In this document: positions 37,462 to 49,029 of the stretch, one piece after another
Layout of the letters: the number at the start of each line of letters is the position of its first letter
Numbering within the stretch: position 1 is the first letter of the stretch
DNA from: Xanthomonas theicola
GTDB taxonomy: Bacteria; Pseudomonadota; Gammaproteobacteria; Xanthomonadales; Xanthomonadaceae
Length of the DNA stretch: 64,000 nucleotides
NCBI RefSeq assembly: GCF_014236795.1
Contig: NZ_CP049017.1
Coordinates: 2,892,001-2,956,000 of the forward strand
Direction: 5' to 3'
The notes under the pieces: model-generated
What the model was told of the DNA's origin: nothing
Databases searched by the model: none
The model's input: the letters and a program-made list of their open reading frames with translations, nothing else
Made by a program: the position numbers and the translations under genes

Positions 37462-37471
37462 CATCCGGATG
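37462..37471. promoter_or_regulatory. Palindrome CATCCGGATG upstream of metF
   Basis: This 10-bp perfect palindrome lies 39 bp before the metF ATG and is followed by AAGAGATATAC. Methionine-cycle genes in this group are often controlled by ArsR- or LysR-type regulators or by RNA elements. The palindrome is a candidate operator only. Confidence 0.35.
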
Positions 37472-37510
37472 AAGAGATATACTACAGCCATCACCTGACG
37501 CGCCGCGCCC

Positions 37511-38335
37511 ATGACCGCCATCAGTTTCGAGTTCTACCCGCCCAAGACCGACGAACAACGTGCGCAGCTGGACCGCACCGCCGCGCGCCTGAAGGCGTAC
37601 GCGCCCGAATACGTCTCGTGCACCTTCGGCGCCGGCGGCTCGACGCTGAGCTATACCTCCGAAACGGTGCGCCACCTCAAGCAGCACCATGGCTTCGAGG
37701 CGGCGCCGCACCTGTCGTGCGTGGGCGGCAGCCGCGAGGAGATCCGCGAACTGCTCAAGCTGTACCGCGCGATCGGTTGCCGGCGCCTGGTCGCGCTGCG
37801 CGGCGACCTGCCGTCGGGCATGGGCCATCCCGGCGATCTGCGCTACGCCGCGGACCTGATCGCCTTCATCCGCGCCGAACACGGCGATGCCTTCCACCTG
37901 GAGGTCGGCGCCTATCCGGAGACGCATCCGCAGGCCAGCGACGCGCTGCTCGATCTGCGCCACTTCAAGGCCAAGGTCGACGCCGGTGCCGACGCCGCGA
38001 TCACCCAGTATTTCTACAACGCCGACGCGTATTTCCATTTCGTGGATGCGGTCCGCAGGCTCGGCGTGCAGATCCCGATCGTGCCGGGGATCATGCCGAT
38101 CTCCAATTTCAGCCAGCTGCGGCGTTTCTCCGAACAGTGCGGCGCGGAGATCCCGCGCTGGATCGGCAAGCGCATGCAGGCCCTCGGCGACGACGCCGAT
38201 GCGATCCGCGAGTTCGGCGCCGACGTGGTCGCAGCGCTGTGCGAACGCCTGATCGCTGGCGGCGCGCCATCGCTGCACTTCTACACGCTCAACCTGGCCA
38301 AGCCCACCGTCGGCGTGCTGTCGCGGCTGGCGTGA
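37511..38335 (+). CDS. metF: Methylenetetrahydrofolate reductase
   Basis: The 274-residue FAD enzyme reduces 5,10-methylene-THF to 5-methyl-THF for methionine synthesis. It opens with ISFEFYPPKTDEQR, where the glutamate of FEFYPPK is catalytic. CTFGAGGSTLSYTSETV, LVALRGDLPSGMGHPGDLRY and ITQYFYNADAYFHFVD are conserved substrate and FAD sites. The length is that of the bacterial single-domain enzyme. ATG 37511 is the only reasonable start. It stands alone here, with the broken GH13 gene upstream. Confidence 0.95.
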   Translation: MTAISFEFYPPKTDEQRAQLDRTAARLKAYAPEYVSCTFGAGGSTLSYTSETVRHLKQHHGFEAAPHLSCVGGSREEIRELLKLYRAIGCRRLVALRGDLPSGMGHPGDLRYAADLIAFIRAEHGDAFHLEVGAYPETHPQASDALLDLRHFKAKVDAGADAAITQYFYNADAYFHFVDAVRRLGVQIPIVPGIMPISNFSQLRRFSEQCGAEIPRWIGKRMQALGDDADAIREFGADVVAALCERLIAGGAPSLHFYTLNLAKPTVGVLSRLA

Positions 38336-38434
38336 GCGCCGTCCGCGCCGGGCCCACCCACTTACCATGCGACGTGCCCCGATGCCGGACAGCGCCCGGA
38401 CTGAAGCTCCCTGGCGCCGCACCTCGTCGCCCCT

Positions 38435-38480
38435 GTAGGGAGGAGCGGCTCCGGGCGGTCTAGGGCCATCAGCCGCGACC
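38435..38480. repeat. REP-like repeat
   Basis: The sequence runs from TGTAGGGAGGAGCGGCTCCG through GGGCCATCAGCCGCGAC. It is the intact version of the repeat that the IS110 element interrupts at 21021-22218. It lies downstream of metF, in a 286-bp gap with nothing else recognised. Confidence 0.65.
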
Positions 38481-38621
38481 AGTGCAGCAGCCACACCCGC
38501 CCTCGACGGATCGGGACCGATGCCCATCCCACGATCGCCGCGCGACCCTACGCCTCGCCCAAGCGGCCACCTGCACCTCCGACAGCTTCCCACTCACCCG
38601 CCCTGCGGCTAGGCTAGGCCG

Positions 38622-39212
38622 ATGCGCGCACTCTCGCCGATCCTCCTGTTGCTGGGCCTGTGCGCCGCGCCTGCCGCCGCGCAGAAGGTCAACCGCTGCA
38701 TCGGTGCAGACGGCGCCACGGTGTTCAGCGATCGTCGCTGCGAGGATCTGGGCGCGATCGACCGGCTGCCGCCGCGCGCCGCGCCCAGCGCGGCCAGCGA
38801 AAGCGCCAGCGGCCTGTACCGGCCACAATGCGTCCGCCGGCTCAGCGAACTGGCGCAGCAGATCCGCACCGCGGTGGACGTACGCGACGTCAATCGCCTG
38901 TCCACGCTGTACTGGTGGAACGACGTGTCCGACGATGCAGCGCGGCGCATCCTCGACCGCCTCGACGCGATCACCCGGCGGCCGCTGCTGGCGATCGTGC
39001 CTGTTGTGCCGCAACCGCCGGCGCAACAGGCGACCGGCACTGCGCCTGCCGCAGCGCAAACATCGGCCGACGCCGCGCTCGGCGCCATCGCCGCGCCGCC
39101 GCACAGGCGCGCCACCGCGCTGCGCCTGGAGCAGACTCTCGGCGGCGCGACGCCGACCCCGACCATGCTGAACCTGCGCCGGCAGTACAACTGCTTCTGG
39201 ATCAGTTTCTAG
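38622..39212 (+). CDS. Secreted DUF4124-type protein
   Basis: The protein is 196 residues with a signal peptide (LLLLGLCAAPAAA, cleavage before QKVN). It is followed by a DUF4124-like motif KVNRCIGADGATVFSDRRCED, a short two-cysteine domain common in Xanthomonadaceae envelope proteins. The rest contains RPQCVRRLSELAQQIRTAVD and a C-terminal LNLRRQYNCFWISF. Its role is unknown. It stands alone between metF and the MutT gene. Confidence 0.7.
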   Translation: MRALSPILLLLGLCAAPAAAQKVNRCIGADGATVFSDRRCEDLGAIDRLPPRAAPSAASESASGLYRPQCVRRLSELAQQIRTAVDVRDVNRLSTLYWWNDVSDDAARRILDRLDAITRRPLLAIVPVVPQPPAQQATGTAPAAAQTSADAALGAIAAPPHRRATALRLEQTLGGATPTPTMLNLRRQYNCFWISF

Positions 39213-39336
39213 GGCGGCGTCGCCCGGCGGCTCGCGGGCCGCAGCAGCCCCCCGCCGCGGCCGGCCAGCATCGCAGGCGCCGCCGTTCGCGGGCCTTTGC
39301 GCCGCGTCCGCCATGCGCACGCAACCGCGCGTCCGC

Positions 39337-40299
39337 TCAGGCCGCGTCCACTTCGACCGGCCACAGGCCGCAGATCGCGGCGATGCCCTGGCCGCCGTGG
39401 CGGCGCGCTTCGGCCACCTGGTCCGGCGACAGGCCGCCGATCGGATACAGTGGCAGCGCCACTTCCTCGCGCAGGCGCTCGAACGCGTCCCACCCCAGTG
39501 CCGCGGCCCCGGGATGACTGGCGGTGGCCGCCAACGGCCCGACCACGGCGAAATCGCAGCCGAGTCGCTGTGCCGCCTGCAGCTCTTCCAGGGTATGGCA
39601 GGACGCCGCCACACATTGTCCTGCCGGCAACGGCCGTGCTTCGAACTGCAGCAGTTGCTCCGACTGCAGATGCACGCCGACGCCCAGTTCCTGCGCCAGG
39701 GCCAGATCGCGATTGACCAGCACCTGCGCGCCGCGCGCCGCGCACAGCGCCGCGGCGGCCCGCGCCAGCGGCTGCCAGCGCTGCGCCGGCAGGCTGCGCG
39801 CGCGCAGCTGCACGCGTTGCACGCCGCCTTGCAACGCTTGCTCCAGCGCCGCCAGCCAGCGGTCGGCGTCGGTCGGCTCCGGGGTCACCAGATAGCGATC
39901 AGGCTGGCGCAGCATCGCCACCACCGGCTGGTCGGCCGGCGGCATCGCATAACGATCCAGCTTGTCCGGCGTGACCCAGGTCAGCGCCTGGCCCTCGCGG
40001 CCGCGCGCGGCGCCTTTCCACGCCAGCACCTGGCGCATCTCCAGGCGCAGCCGCTTGTCCGGATAGCGTTGCGGCACCTCCATCAGCGCCGCGCCGACCA
40101 GCGCCTTGATGCCAAGTTCCTCGTGCAGTTCACGCACCAGCGCCTGCTCGGAGGTCTCGCCCGCCTCGCGCTTGCCGCCGGGGAACTCCCACAAGCCGGC
40201 CAGGTCGCGGCCATCGGTGCGCCGGGCCAGCAGGATGCGGCCGCGGGCATCGGTGATCACGCCGGCAACGACATGGATGGATCTGAGCGGTTCGAACAT
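39337..40299 (-). CDS. mutT: MutT-type Nudix hydrolase fused to thiamine-phosphate-synthase-like domain
   Basis: The 320-residue protein has an N-terminal Nudix domain with the box GGKREAGETSEQALVRELHEELGI (written here as GGKREAGETSEQ...REL-HEEL). A C-terminal TIM-barrel domain like ThiE/TenI follows (RLGCDFAVVGPLAATASHPG, then ALPLYPIGGLSPDQVAEARR). This fusion is common downstream of secA in gammaproteobacteria. MutT removes 8-oxo-dGTP; the role of the second domain is unclear. The start is ATG 40299; codons further upstream have no family similarity. Confidence 0.9.
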   Translation of the reverse strand: MFEPLRSIHVVAGVITDARGRILLARRTDGRDLAGLWEFPGGKREAGETSEQALVRELHEELGIKALVGAALMEVPQRYPDKRLRLEMRQVLAWKGAARGREGQALTWVTPDKLDRYAMPPADQPVVAMLRQPDRYLVTPEPTDADRWLAALEQALQGGVQRVQLRARSLPAQRWQPLARAAAALCAARGAQVLVNRDLALAQELGVGVHLQSEQLLQFEARPLPAGQCVAASCHTLEELQAAQRLGCDFAVVGPLAATASHPGAAALGWDAFERLREEVALPLYPIGGLSPDQVAEARRHGGQGIAAICGLWPVEVDAA

Positions 40300-40736
40300 A
40301 ACGCCAGCTTGCCGCCTTCGGCGGTGCCAGCGCAATGACAATTGAGTCCACATCGCCGCCGATCCGCACGCGACGGCAGTGACCGACGCCAGCGCTGGCA
40401 TCGCCGGGAAGGCCTCCTCGCCAGCGGCCTTGCGCAATGGCCGGATCCCCTGCGGCCCTCAAGGACGACGACATCCGAGCGAAGGCGAAAGACGCCGCCG
40501 TCTGCGGCGTCAGCGCGACAGCCAACCCGGCAGGCCGCCAGCTGGTGGTGGTGCGGGCACAGCGCCTGACGGCGGTCAGGTCCAGCCGCGCGGCACCGGC
40601 TGGCGGACCGCCAGAGCCAAGCCGCGGGGCCGTCCCTGCTCGGGGATTGATGCCACGCCCTGAGGACCACGTCTTCGACGAGACCCTCCACCGGGTTGGC
40701 AAAGCGAGGCGGCGGATGCTTGCGCAGCATCGGCTA
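40300..40736. other. Unassigned stretch before the IS5-type element
   Basis: No convincing gene is seen in 437 bases. Short frames on both strands lack recognisable domains. A CGGCGGCGTCTTTCGCC-like segment around 40480-40515 is symmetric but weak. The stretch may be debris from earlier insertions. Confidence 0.35.
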
Positions 40737-41562
40737 GGATCTGTCATCAATTGCTAGAATAGTGGATGCTTGTCGCCCCTTTACTCTCCGGCCCTGCAAT
40801 GGCACGTCGCTACGCCCTGCGAGACGATCAGTGGGATCGCATCCGCGATCTGCTTCCCGGCCGAGCCGGCCATGTCGGCGTGACTGCCAAAGACAACCGG
40901 CTGTTCGTCGAAGCCGTGCTGTACCGCTACCGAGCCGGCATCCCCTGGCGCGATCTGCCTGAGCGCTTCGGCGATTTTCGCGTGATCCACCTGCGACATA
41001 GCCGCTGGAGCCGGTCCGGCATCTGGCACCAGGTGTTCCAGGCCTTGTCGAAAGACGCGGACAACGAGTACGCAATGATCGACAGCACCATCGTCCGGGC
41101 GCATCAGCACAGCGCCGGGGCAATAAGGGGGAGCGGCAAGCCATCGGACGCAGCCGCGGCGGACTGAGCAGCAAGATCCACGCGGTGGTCGATGCACTGG
41201 GCAATCCGCTGGCGTTTCATCTGACCGCAGGCCAGGCGTCGGATCTGGAAGGCGCAGATGCCTTGTTGCCGCCCTTGTCGGTGGGCGCATTGCTCGCTGA
41301 CCGAGCCTACGACGCCAGCGCGCGCGTCATCGAGCCGATGCAGCGACAGGGGACCCAGATCGTCATCCCCTCCCACCCAACACGCAACGTGCAACGTGAC
41401 TACGACCGGGTGCTGTACAGGGATCGACACTTGATCGAGAACTTCTTTGCCAAACTCAAGCAGTACCGAGCCATTGCGACCCGATACGACAAGACCGCCT
41501 GCAACTTCCTCGGCGCCATCTACTGGGCCGCCTCCGTCATTTTACTTAATTGATGACACGCC
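40737..41562 (+). mobile_element. IS5-family (IS427-type) element with two overlapping frames
   Basis: The 826-bp element has imperfect inverted ends (GGATCTGTCATCAATT on the left; the inverse of GGCGTGTCATCAATT on the right) and CTA target duplications (40734-40736 and 41563-41565). It carries orfA and orfB in frames related by -1 around a G-run near 41125. Confidence 0.85.
40799..41553 (+). CDS. IS5/IS427-type transposase, probable -1 frameshift product
   Basis: orfA (ATG 40799, stop near 41167) has ARRYALRDDQWDRIRDLLPG and AMIDSTIVRAHQHSAG, which includes the first DDE aspartate. orfB, in the -1 frame, continues GRSRGGLSSKIHAVVDALGN, LLADRAYDASARVIEPM (second Asp) and RDRHLIENFFAKLKQYRAIA (Glu) to 41553. 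The junction AATAAGGGGGAGC holds a run of five G, as expected for programmed -1 slippage in IS427-type elements. No other lesion is visible, so the copy may be functional. Confidence 0.78.
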
Positions 41563-41632
41563 CTAGGCGTAAGCCGAGGTGGTGATCGAACTGCGGGCCG
41601 CCAGTGACTCAGGTCGAGTGATTACCCAATAA

Positions 41633-41652
41633 GCCCGCGCTACAACGCGGGC
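41633..41652 (-). terminator. 7-bp hairpin after the orphan gene
   Basis: GCCCGCG (41633-41639) pairs with CGCGGGC (41646-41652) around a six-base loop. On the minus strand it begins six bases after the stop of the orphan gene and is followed by TTATT. It is a weak terminator candidate. Confidence 0.45.
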
Positions 41653-41658
41653 GGAACA

Positions 41659-42090
41659 TCACCCACCCCACGGTTTAAACAAGGGGGGCATCGATGTCGT
41701 AGTAGTTAGAACCAGTCTGCAATCAGGACTGTTGACCACTCTTTTATATTCATCAACTATCCTTTTTGAATCAGGCGGGTATGGGAAGACATTGACCCGA
41801 GGATTAGCCTCCTCCAATCGGTCAGCTGTTTTGAGGCAAACATTTTCCGAATAGGTGCCGTAAGGTATCGCCGCGCTGTCATCCCTCCTTACCCGCGGCT
41901 TATGCTTAGAATAAGCCAAATCATGACCATAAAAACCGATTCGAGCCGGCAATCCATTTTGCATTGCAAATGTTTTCGAACTACCGCCAACCCCGATGAT
42001 AGGCAACGTTGAATGGCTTGCAAATGCAGATGCATCATTGGTCGCCGCCGGCGACGATGAAACTGCGTTCAACAAATTGACTACAGGCAT
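41659..42090 (-). CDS. Orphan 143-residue protein, AT-richer than its neighbours
   Basis: ATG 42090 has a strong AAAGGAG site. The N-terminal 50 residues are rich in Ser, Ala, Thr and Asn (NLLNAVSSSPAATNDASAFA) with few acidic residues, a texture like a type III secretion signal. The rest (SKHKPRVRRDDSAAIPYGTY, then NVFPYPPDSKRIVDEYKRVV) matches nothing I know. GC content is clearly below the surroundings and IS debris lies on both sides, so it was probably acquired. No plant-inducible promoter box is seen upstream. It could be an effector remnant or a truncated gene. Confidence 0.55.
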   Translation of the reverse strand: MPVVNLLNAVSSSPAATNDASAFASHSTLPIIGVGGSSKTFAMQNGLPARIGFYGHDLAYSKHKPRVRRDDSAAIPYGTYSENVCLKTADRLEEANPRVNVFPYPPDSKRIVDEYKRVVNSPDCRLVLTTTTSMPPLFKPWGG

Positions 42091-42189
42091 GGCGCTCCTT
42101 TTGTATTAATCATTGAGCGGCAATCCTATCAGCCCAGGGCTGTAAGATGAACCGCCTTCAACCGTGCCGTCTTCCAGAGACATCTGCGT

Positions 42190-42540
42190 GCCGTCATTGC
42201 GGGCAACAGGCCGTACACGGATGAGTTCAAGGCCAAGGCGGTCGGGCAGGTCGCCAATCGTGGGGTCACAGCCGTAGATGTGGAAACGCGTCCGTGTCCG
42301 TGCGCCAAACACACGCGGCATGGCTGGATGCAAAGCGCCAGGAAGGTGCATGCTGCGGTCGCCACCACGTGCGCCGCTTGGTGAGGACCGATGGCCTGCG
42401 GCCCAGGTTGGCGGTGGCCACAAGCGTCCGCATCCGCGACAGCCGCCTGGACGTGGTAGCGAACGTGCCGAATCGGGAATTCAGCCTCGACGCGCCAGAC
42501 AGAGGCCTGGGGCATGGCGATCAGCTGCCTCCACACTTTC
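42190..42540 (+). pseudogene. IS3-family remnant
   Basis: Two pieces are recognisable. Near 42212 a frame reads RPYTDEFKAKAVGQVANRGV, the start of an IS3 orfA. Near 42370, in another frame, CGRHHVRRLVRTDGLRPR and VVANVPNREFSLDAPDR match the middle of orfB. The catalytic part is missing. It lies between the orphan gene and the VOC gene. Confidence 0.65.
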
Positions 42541-42922
42541 GTGGAGGCTGGCTGTTGCTGGTGTGGCCGATCCGCCACAGCACGCCGCTGGGATCGTGCA
42601 GGGTGAAGTCGCGCATGCCCCATGGCCGGTCCTCCGGCACACCGACGCGCGCGCCATAGCGGCCAGCCAGGTCGGCGACGTCGAGCCGCCGCCACCAGGC
42701 ATCCGCGTCCGCCACCCACAGGTGGAGCACCAGGTTGTGCGCCAGCCCCTGCTCGTAGAAGTCCTGCAGCAGGAACGCGCAGCGTTCGCCATGGCGGAAG
42801 CAGGTGAGCCCGGGACCGATCTCTTCGGGCAAGAACCCCACCTCCCGATAGAACCGCACGGACAGCGCGTAATCACGCGCCGGCACGAATACCTTCAATT
42901 CAAGACTGGCGGAAGGTTCCAA
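42521..42922 (-). CDS. VOC-family (glyoxalase/bleomycin-resistance-like) protein
   Basis: The protein is 133 residues with a single vicinal-oxygen-chelate domain: LELKVFVPARDYALSVRFYR, then LVLHLWVADADAWWRRLDVA and DRPWGMRDFTLHDPSGVLWR. The C-terminal metal-ligand region DPSGVLWRI is intact. The reaction is unknown; such proteins isomerise, cleave or bind small molecules. The final few codons (SQPPRKCGGS) run into the IS3 debris and may not be original. Confidence 0.8.
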   Translation of the reverse strand: MEPSASLELKVFVPARDYALSVRFYREVGFLPEEIGPGLTCFRHGERCAFLLQDFYEQGLAHNLVLHLWVADADAWWRRLDVADLAGRYGARVGVPEDRPWGMRDFTLHDPSGVLWRIGHTSNSQPPRKCGGS

Positions 42923-43205
42923 GGCATGCAGCCGACGGCAATGGCGACACCCGGCACCCTACGCGCAGAACGCACGACACGCAACGCCGGCACGCGTGCG
43001 CGCCCCGAGCCCATGCCAGAAACAAACACCCCGCGCAAGGCGGGGCATCGATCGGCGCAAGCACCAGCAGGTGCTGCAGTATTGCCGGTAGCGTTGTCTC
43101 CCGACGCCCCATCCGGAGCTACAGCTCCCCCTTTGAATCAAGGGGGCGTGCCGACAGGCCGGGGTCGTGGCGAGGCGGGGCCCACGTTTTGCGAAGCCGA
43201 ACGTG

Positions 43206-43233
43206 GCGCTGTTGCGCGATTGCGCAACAGCGC
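43206..43233 (-). terminator. Perfect 12-bp hairpin after secA
   Basis: GCGCTGTTGCGC (43206-43217) pairs perfectly with 43222-43233 around a GATT loop. It begins two bases beyond the secA stop on the minus strand. No U-run follows, but the stem is very stable and probably ends or stabilises the secA transcript. Confidence 0.65.
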
Positions 43234-43235
43234 TC

Positions 43236-45974
<2,739 letters not shown>

Positions 45975-46136
45975 TGAAGGAACCGGTTGGAAAGGAACGC
46001 CCGAACGGCCCAGTCCCGCAAGGAATCGATGGGCCGCAAACGAAGCAGGGCGCGAGGCGCCCTGTCGTGGCAAAGCGTATTGTAGCTTGGTGCGGATCCG
46101 GGCGATTCAAGCGCCGCTATCGCCGCCCGAGTGCGG

Positions 46137-47087
46137 TCAGCCGCGGCCGCGGCGTCCCACCGGCGTGGCGCCGTCGCCGAGGAACTTGGCCGGATTCATC
46201 ACCACGCCGTCCTTCCACACTTCGAAGTGCACGTGCGCGCCGGTGGAACGGCCGGTGGAGCCGGCCTTGGCCACTTCCTGGCCGACCCGCACCAGATCGC
46301 CGACCTTCACCGTCAACCGCGAATTGTGCGCGTAGCGGGTGACGTACCCGTTGCCGTGATCGACCTCGACCACGTTGCCGTAGCCGCCGCGCACGCCGGC
46401 GTAGCTCACCACGCCGTCGGCCACCGACAGCACCGGGTCGCCGACGCTGGCATGGAAGTCGATGCCCTTGTGGTTGCCTGCGCCGCGGCCGAACGGATCG
46501 GCACGGCCGCCGAAGCCGGAGGTGACGTAGCTGTTGCGGATCGGCATCCGCGACGGTACCGCGTTCTGGTCGAGCTGATGGTCGAACAGCAGCGATTCCA
46601 GCACCGACAGCTGCTGTCCGGAAGTGGCGAACTGCTGCTGCACCCCGTCCAGCTCCTTGCCCAACTGCCGCGCCGGCATGTCCTGGCTGGCCTCGTCGTC
46701 GCCGCCGCCGACGCCGACCGGCTGTTCGAAGTCGAATTCGCCGTCCTGCAGCTTGCCCATCCGGGTCAGGCGCTCGCCGAGCGCGTTCAGACGCGTGGCC
46801 TGTGCCTGCAATTCGCCCAGCCGCGCGGCGAGCGCGTTGACCTGGGTCTGCGCGTCGCGGCGCACCTGCGCCAGTTCTGCGTCCTGCTGCTGTACCTTGG
46901 CCCGCAGTTGTGCGGAACCGACCAACCCGGTCGCGGCGCTGACGCCGATGCCGAGTACCATGCCCACCCCGAGCACCGCGCCCAGCACGGCCAGGGGACG
47001 CCGGTCCGCGAACTGGCGAAATCGTCCCGGCCGCGTACTGATCCCCTTTTCACACGAATTGATTACGATCTTCTTATTAAACGCCAT
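46137..47087 (-). CDS. M23-family peptidoglycan endopeptidase, membrane-anchored
   Basis: The 316-residue protein has a short cytoplasmic tail, one membrane helix (VLGAVLGVGMVLGIGVSAAT), a coiled coil (residues ~60-120) and a C-terminal LytM/M23 domain. The zinc ligands are in NHKGIDFHASVGDPV (H and D) and AHVHFEVWKDG (HxH), so it is likely catalytic. This is the divergent-to-DUF721 peptidase commonly found beside secA. I use ATG 47087; another ATG at 47099 would overlap the DUF721 start codon on the other strand. It probably cuts peptide cross-links during growth or division. Confidence 0.9.
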   Translation of the reverse strand: MAFNKKIVINSCEKGISTRPGRFRQFADRRPLAVLGAVLGVGMVLGIGVSAATGLVGSAQLRAKVQQQDAELAQVRRDAQTQVNALAARLGELQAQATRLNALGERLTRMGKLQDGEFDFEQPVGVGGGDDEASQDMPARQLGKELDGVQQQFATSGQQLSVLESLLFDHQLDQNAVPSRMPIRNSYVTSGFGGRADPFGRGAGNHKGIDFHASVGDPVLSVADGVVSYAGVRGGYGNVVEVDHGNGYVTRYAHNSRLTVKVGDLVRVGQEVAKAGSTGRSTGAHVHFEVWKDGVVMNPAKFLGDGATPVGRRGRG

Positions 47088-47097
47088 ATGAGTTTTC

Positions 47098-47571
47098 ATG
47101 TCTAAGCGAAAGTCCGGCGAGGGCCACACCGCCGCGCCGATGCCAGCGTTGGACGCGGCATTGGCGGACAAGGTGGGCGACCCGTTGCGGCGTGCCCTGT
47201 GGCTCGACGCGCTGGACCGGCAGTTGCGCCCCCATCTGCCGCCGAACCTGGCGTCCCGTTGCCGGTTGGCCAATGTGAACGGCGAACAGCTCGTTTTTCT
47301 CGTTGACGCTCCGGTCTGGCACGCCCGGATGAGGCTTGCCGAGGCCGATATCCTTGCCGCGGCCCGCTCCCTCGGGCTGAAGGCCACCAGGGTGACCGTC
47401 AAGATTGCGACTGCGCCCATGCATTCCCCAATGCAACAGGCAAGCAGCAAGCCCGCACCGATCTCCGCAGCGACGCAAAAGGGATTGCGCGACGCATTGG
47501 CATCCCTGCAGGATGTCGAGTCCGCGACGCCCGGCACCACCACGACCTCCGGCCGCTGTCTGCGTCCGTAG
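47098..47571 (+). CDS. dciA: DUF721 (DciA-type) protein
   Basis: The 157-residue protein contains the DUF721 domain (LRRALWLDALDRQLRPHLPP, then LASRCRLANVNGEQLVFLVD and PVWHARMRLAEADIL). DciA loads the replicative helicase DnaB in bacteria that lack DnaC, and this group does. It is the only plus-strand gene in the right-hand 20 kb. Its start is only 10 bases from the divergent M23 start, so their promoters must lie inside each other's coding regions. Confidence 0.85.
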   Translation: MSKRKSGEGHTAAPMPALDAALADKVGDPLRRALWLDALDRQLRPHLPPNLASRCRLANVNGEQLVFLVDAPVWHARMRLAEADILAAARSLGLKATRVTVKIATAPMHSPMQQASSKPAPISAATQKGLRDALASLQDVESATPGTTTTSGRCLRP

Positions 47572-47733
47572 ACACGCACGCTCGCGACCCCGGCGCATCC
47601 TAGGACGGCATCCTAGCGGGCGCCGGGCGCGAGGTCGTTACAGATTCGTTAAATAAAGTTAATCGAAACAAGCGCAATGACGGGTGGCCTGAATCCGTGA
47701 CCCCGGACCGTCCTGGCGGCGGGACGCGAAGCG

Positions 47734-48645
47734 TCAGGCGTAGGCCACGGCGCCATAGGCCACCGGCGCGGGCAGCGCAGCGGAATCGAAGCTCACCCAC
47801 TCCCATGCAGCCTGCTCGGCGAGCAGCGCCCGGACCAACTTGTTGTTCAGCGCATGGCCGGATTTGTAGCCTTCGTAGGCGCCCAGGATGGCGCCGCCGG
47901 CCAGGTACAGGTCGCCGATCGCATCGAGGATCTTGTGCCGCACGAACTCGTCGGCATAGCGCAGGCCGTCGTCGTTGAGCACGCGGAACTCGTCGAGCAC
48001 GATGGCGTTGTCCATCGATCCGCCCAGCCCGAGGTTGCGCTCGCGCATGTACTCCAGGTCGCGCATGAAACCGAAGGTGCGTGCGCGGGAGATTTCCTTG
48101 ATGTAGGCCATGGTCGAGAACTCGATTTCCTGGCGCGACTGCTTGGCCGGGATCATCGGGTGGTCGAACTGGATGGTGAAGCCCAGCTTGTAGCCGTCAT
48201 AGGGATCGAAGCGGGCGATCTTGTCGCCGTCGCGCACTTCCATCGGACGCTTGATGCGGATGAAGCGCTTGGCCCTGGCCTGCTCGACGATGCCTGCGGA
48301 CTGCAGCAGGAACACGAACGGGCCGGAGGAACCGTCCATGATCGGCAACTCGGCCGAGGACAGCTCGACGATGGCATTGTCCACGCCCAGGCCGGCCATC
48401 GCCGACATCAGGTGTTCCACCGTCTGGATCTTGGCCTTGCCGCGGCTCAGGCCGGTGCACAGCGTGGTCTCGGTGACCAGCCCGGCATCAGCCGGCACTT
48501 CCACCGCCGGCTCCAGGTCGACGCGGCGGAACACGATGCCGTGGTCGGCGGGCGCCGGCCGCAGCGTCATGTAGACCTTGTCGCCGCTATGCAGGCCCAC
48601 GCCGGTGGCGCGGATCGTGTTCTTGAGAGTGCGTTGTCGAGTCAT
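47734..48645 (-). CDS. lpxC: UDP-3-O-acyl-N-acetylglucosamine deacetylase
   Basis: The 303-residue zinc enzyme commits UDP-GlcNAc to lipid A synthesis. It has [19 protein letters not shown] at the start, the zinc histidine in [19 protein letters not shown], the [13 protein letters not shown] loop, and the other zinc ligands in [14 protein letters not shown]. The catalytic His is in [13 protein letters not shown]. It follows ftsZ on the same strand but has its own promoter at 48697-48725. Confidence 0.96.
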   Translation of the reverse strand: MTRQRTLKNTIRATGVGLHSGDKVYMTLRPAPADHGIVFRRVDLEPAVEVPADAGLVTETTLCTGLSRGKAKIQTVEHLMSAMAGLGVDNAIVELSSAELPIMDGSSGPFVFLLQSAGIVEQARAKRFIRIKRPMEVRDGDKIARFDPYDGYKLGFTIQFDHPMIPAKQSRQEIEFSTMAYIKEISRARTFGFMRDLEYMRERNLGLGGSMDNAIVLDEFRVLNDDGLRYADEFVRHKILDAIGDLYLAGGAILGAYEGYKSGHALNNKLVRALLAEQAAWEWVSFDSAALPAPVAYGAVAYA

Positions 48646-48696
48646 GGGAGACAGTCTGGGAACGTCCGTTCAGACAGGAACTGAACGGAATCGAGA

Positions 48697-48725
48697 GTAT
48701 CACGCGTTTAGCTAAATTTTAACAA
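48697..48725 (-). promoter_or_regulatory. lpxC promoter, sigma-70 type
   Basis: On the minus strand TTGTTA (48725-48720) and TGATAC (48702-48697) are separated by exactly 17 bases. The start codon is about 50 bases further on. The A/T-rich spacer stands out in this GC-rich region. It would allow lpxC expression apart from the division operon. Confidence 0.7.
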
Positions 48726-48878
48726 TATGGTCACAGTGTCTCATTTGCGCAACGCTGGCAGGCCGGTGCCGCGGTCACAAAAGCCTGCCGGGTCGCACCG
48801 ACCCAGCAGCAAGGACACGGCACAGCGGCCAGGCGGACAGGTTCTGGCCGCCGGCCGACACACGCCGGCGCGGCGACC

Positions 48879-49029
48879 TCAGTCGGCCTGGCGGCGCAGG
48901 ACGGGCCGCGTGCTTGCGAAGCACTGCTTCGCACGCGGATCCGCGCCTGGCCATGGATGGACAGGCCGGGCCATCCACACGCCGGGCTGTCGCGCCATGG
49001 ACGGCATCAGTCGGCCTGGCGGCGCAGGA
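48879..49029. repeat. Duplicated ftsZ 3' end with hairpin spacer
   Basis: The 23 bases encoding LRRQAD and the stop of FtsZ (49007-49029) recur exactly at 48879-48901. The 105-base spacer holds a hairpin (GTGCTTGCGAAGCACTGCTTCGCAC region, 48911-48934) and a CCATGG-bounded palindrome near 48950-49000. The arrangement resembles an insertion flanked by a 23-bp duplication. Confidence 0.6.

Noticed and set aside
37442..37510. SAM or SAH riboswitch before metF
   Set aside because: The leader is short and I could not build the conserved stems. Only a 10-bp palindrome is supported.
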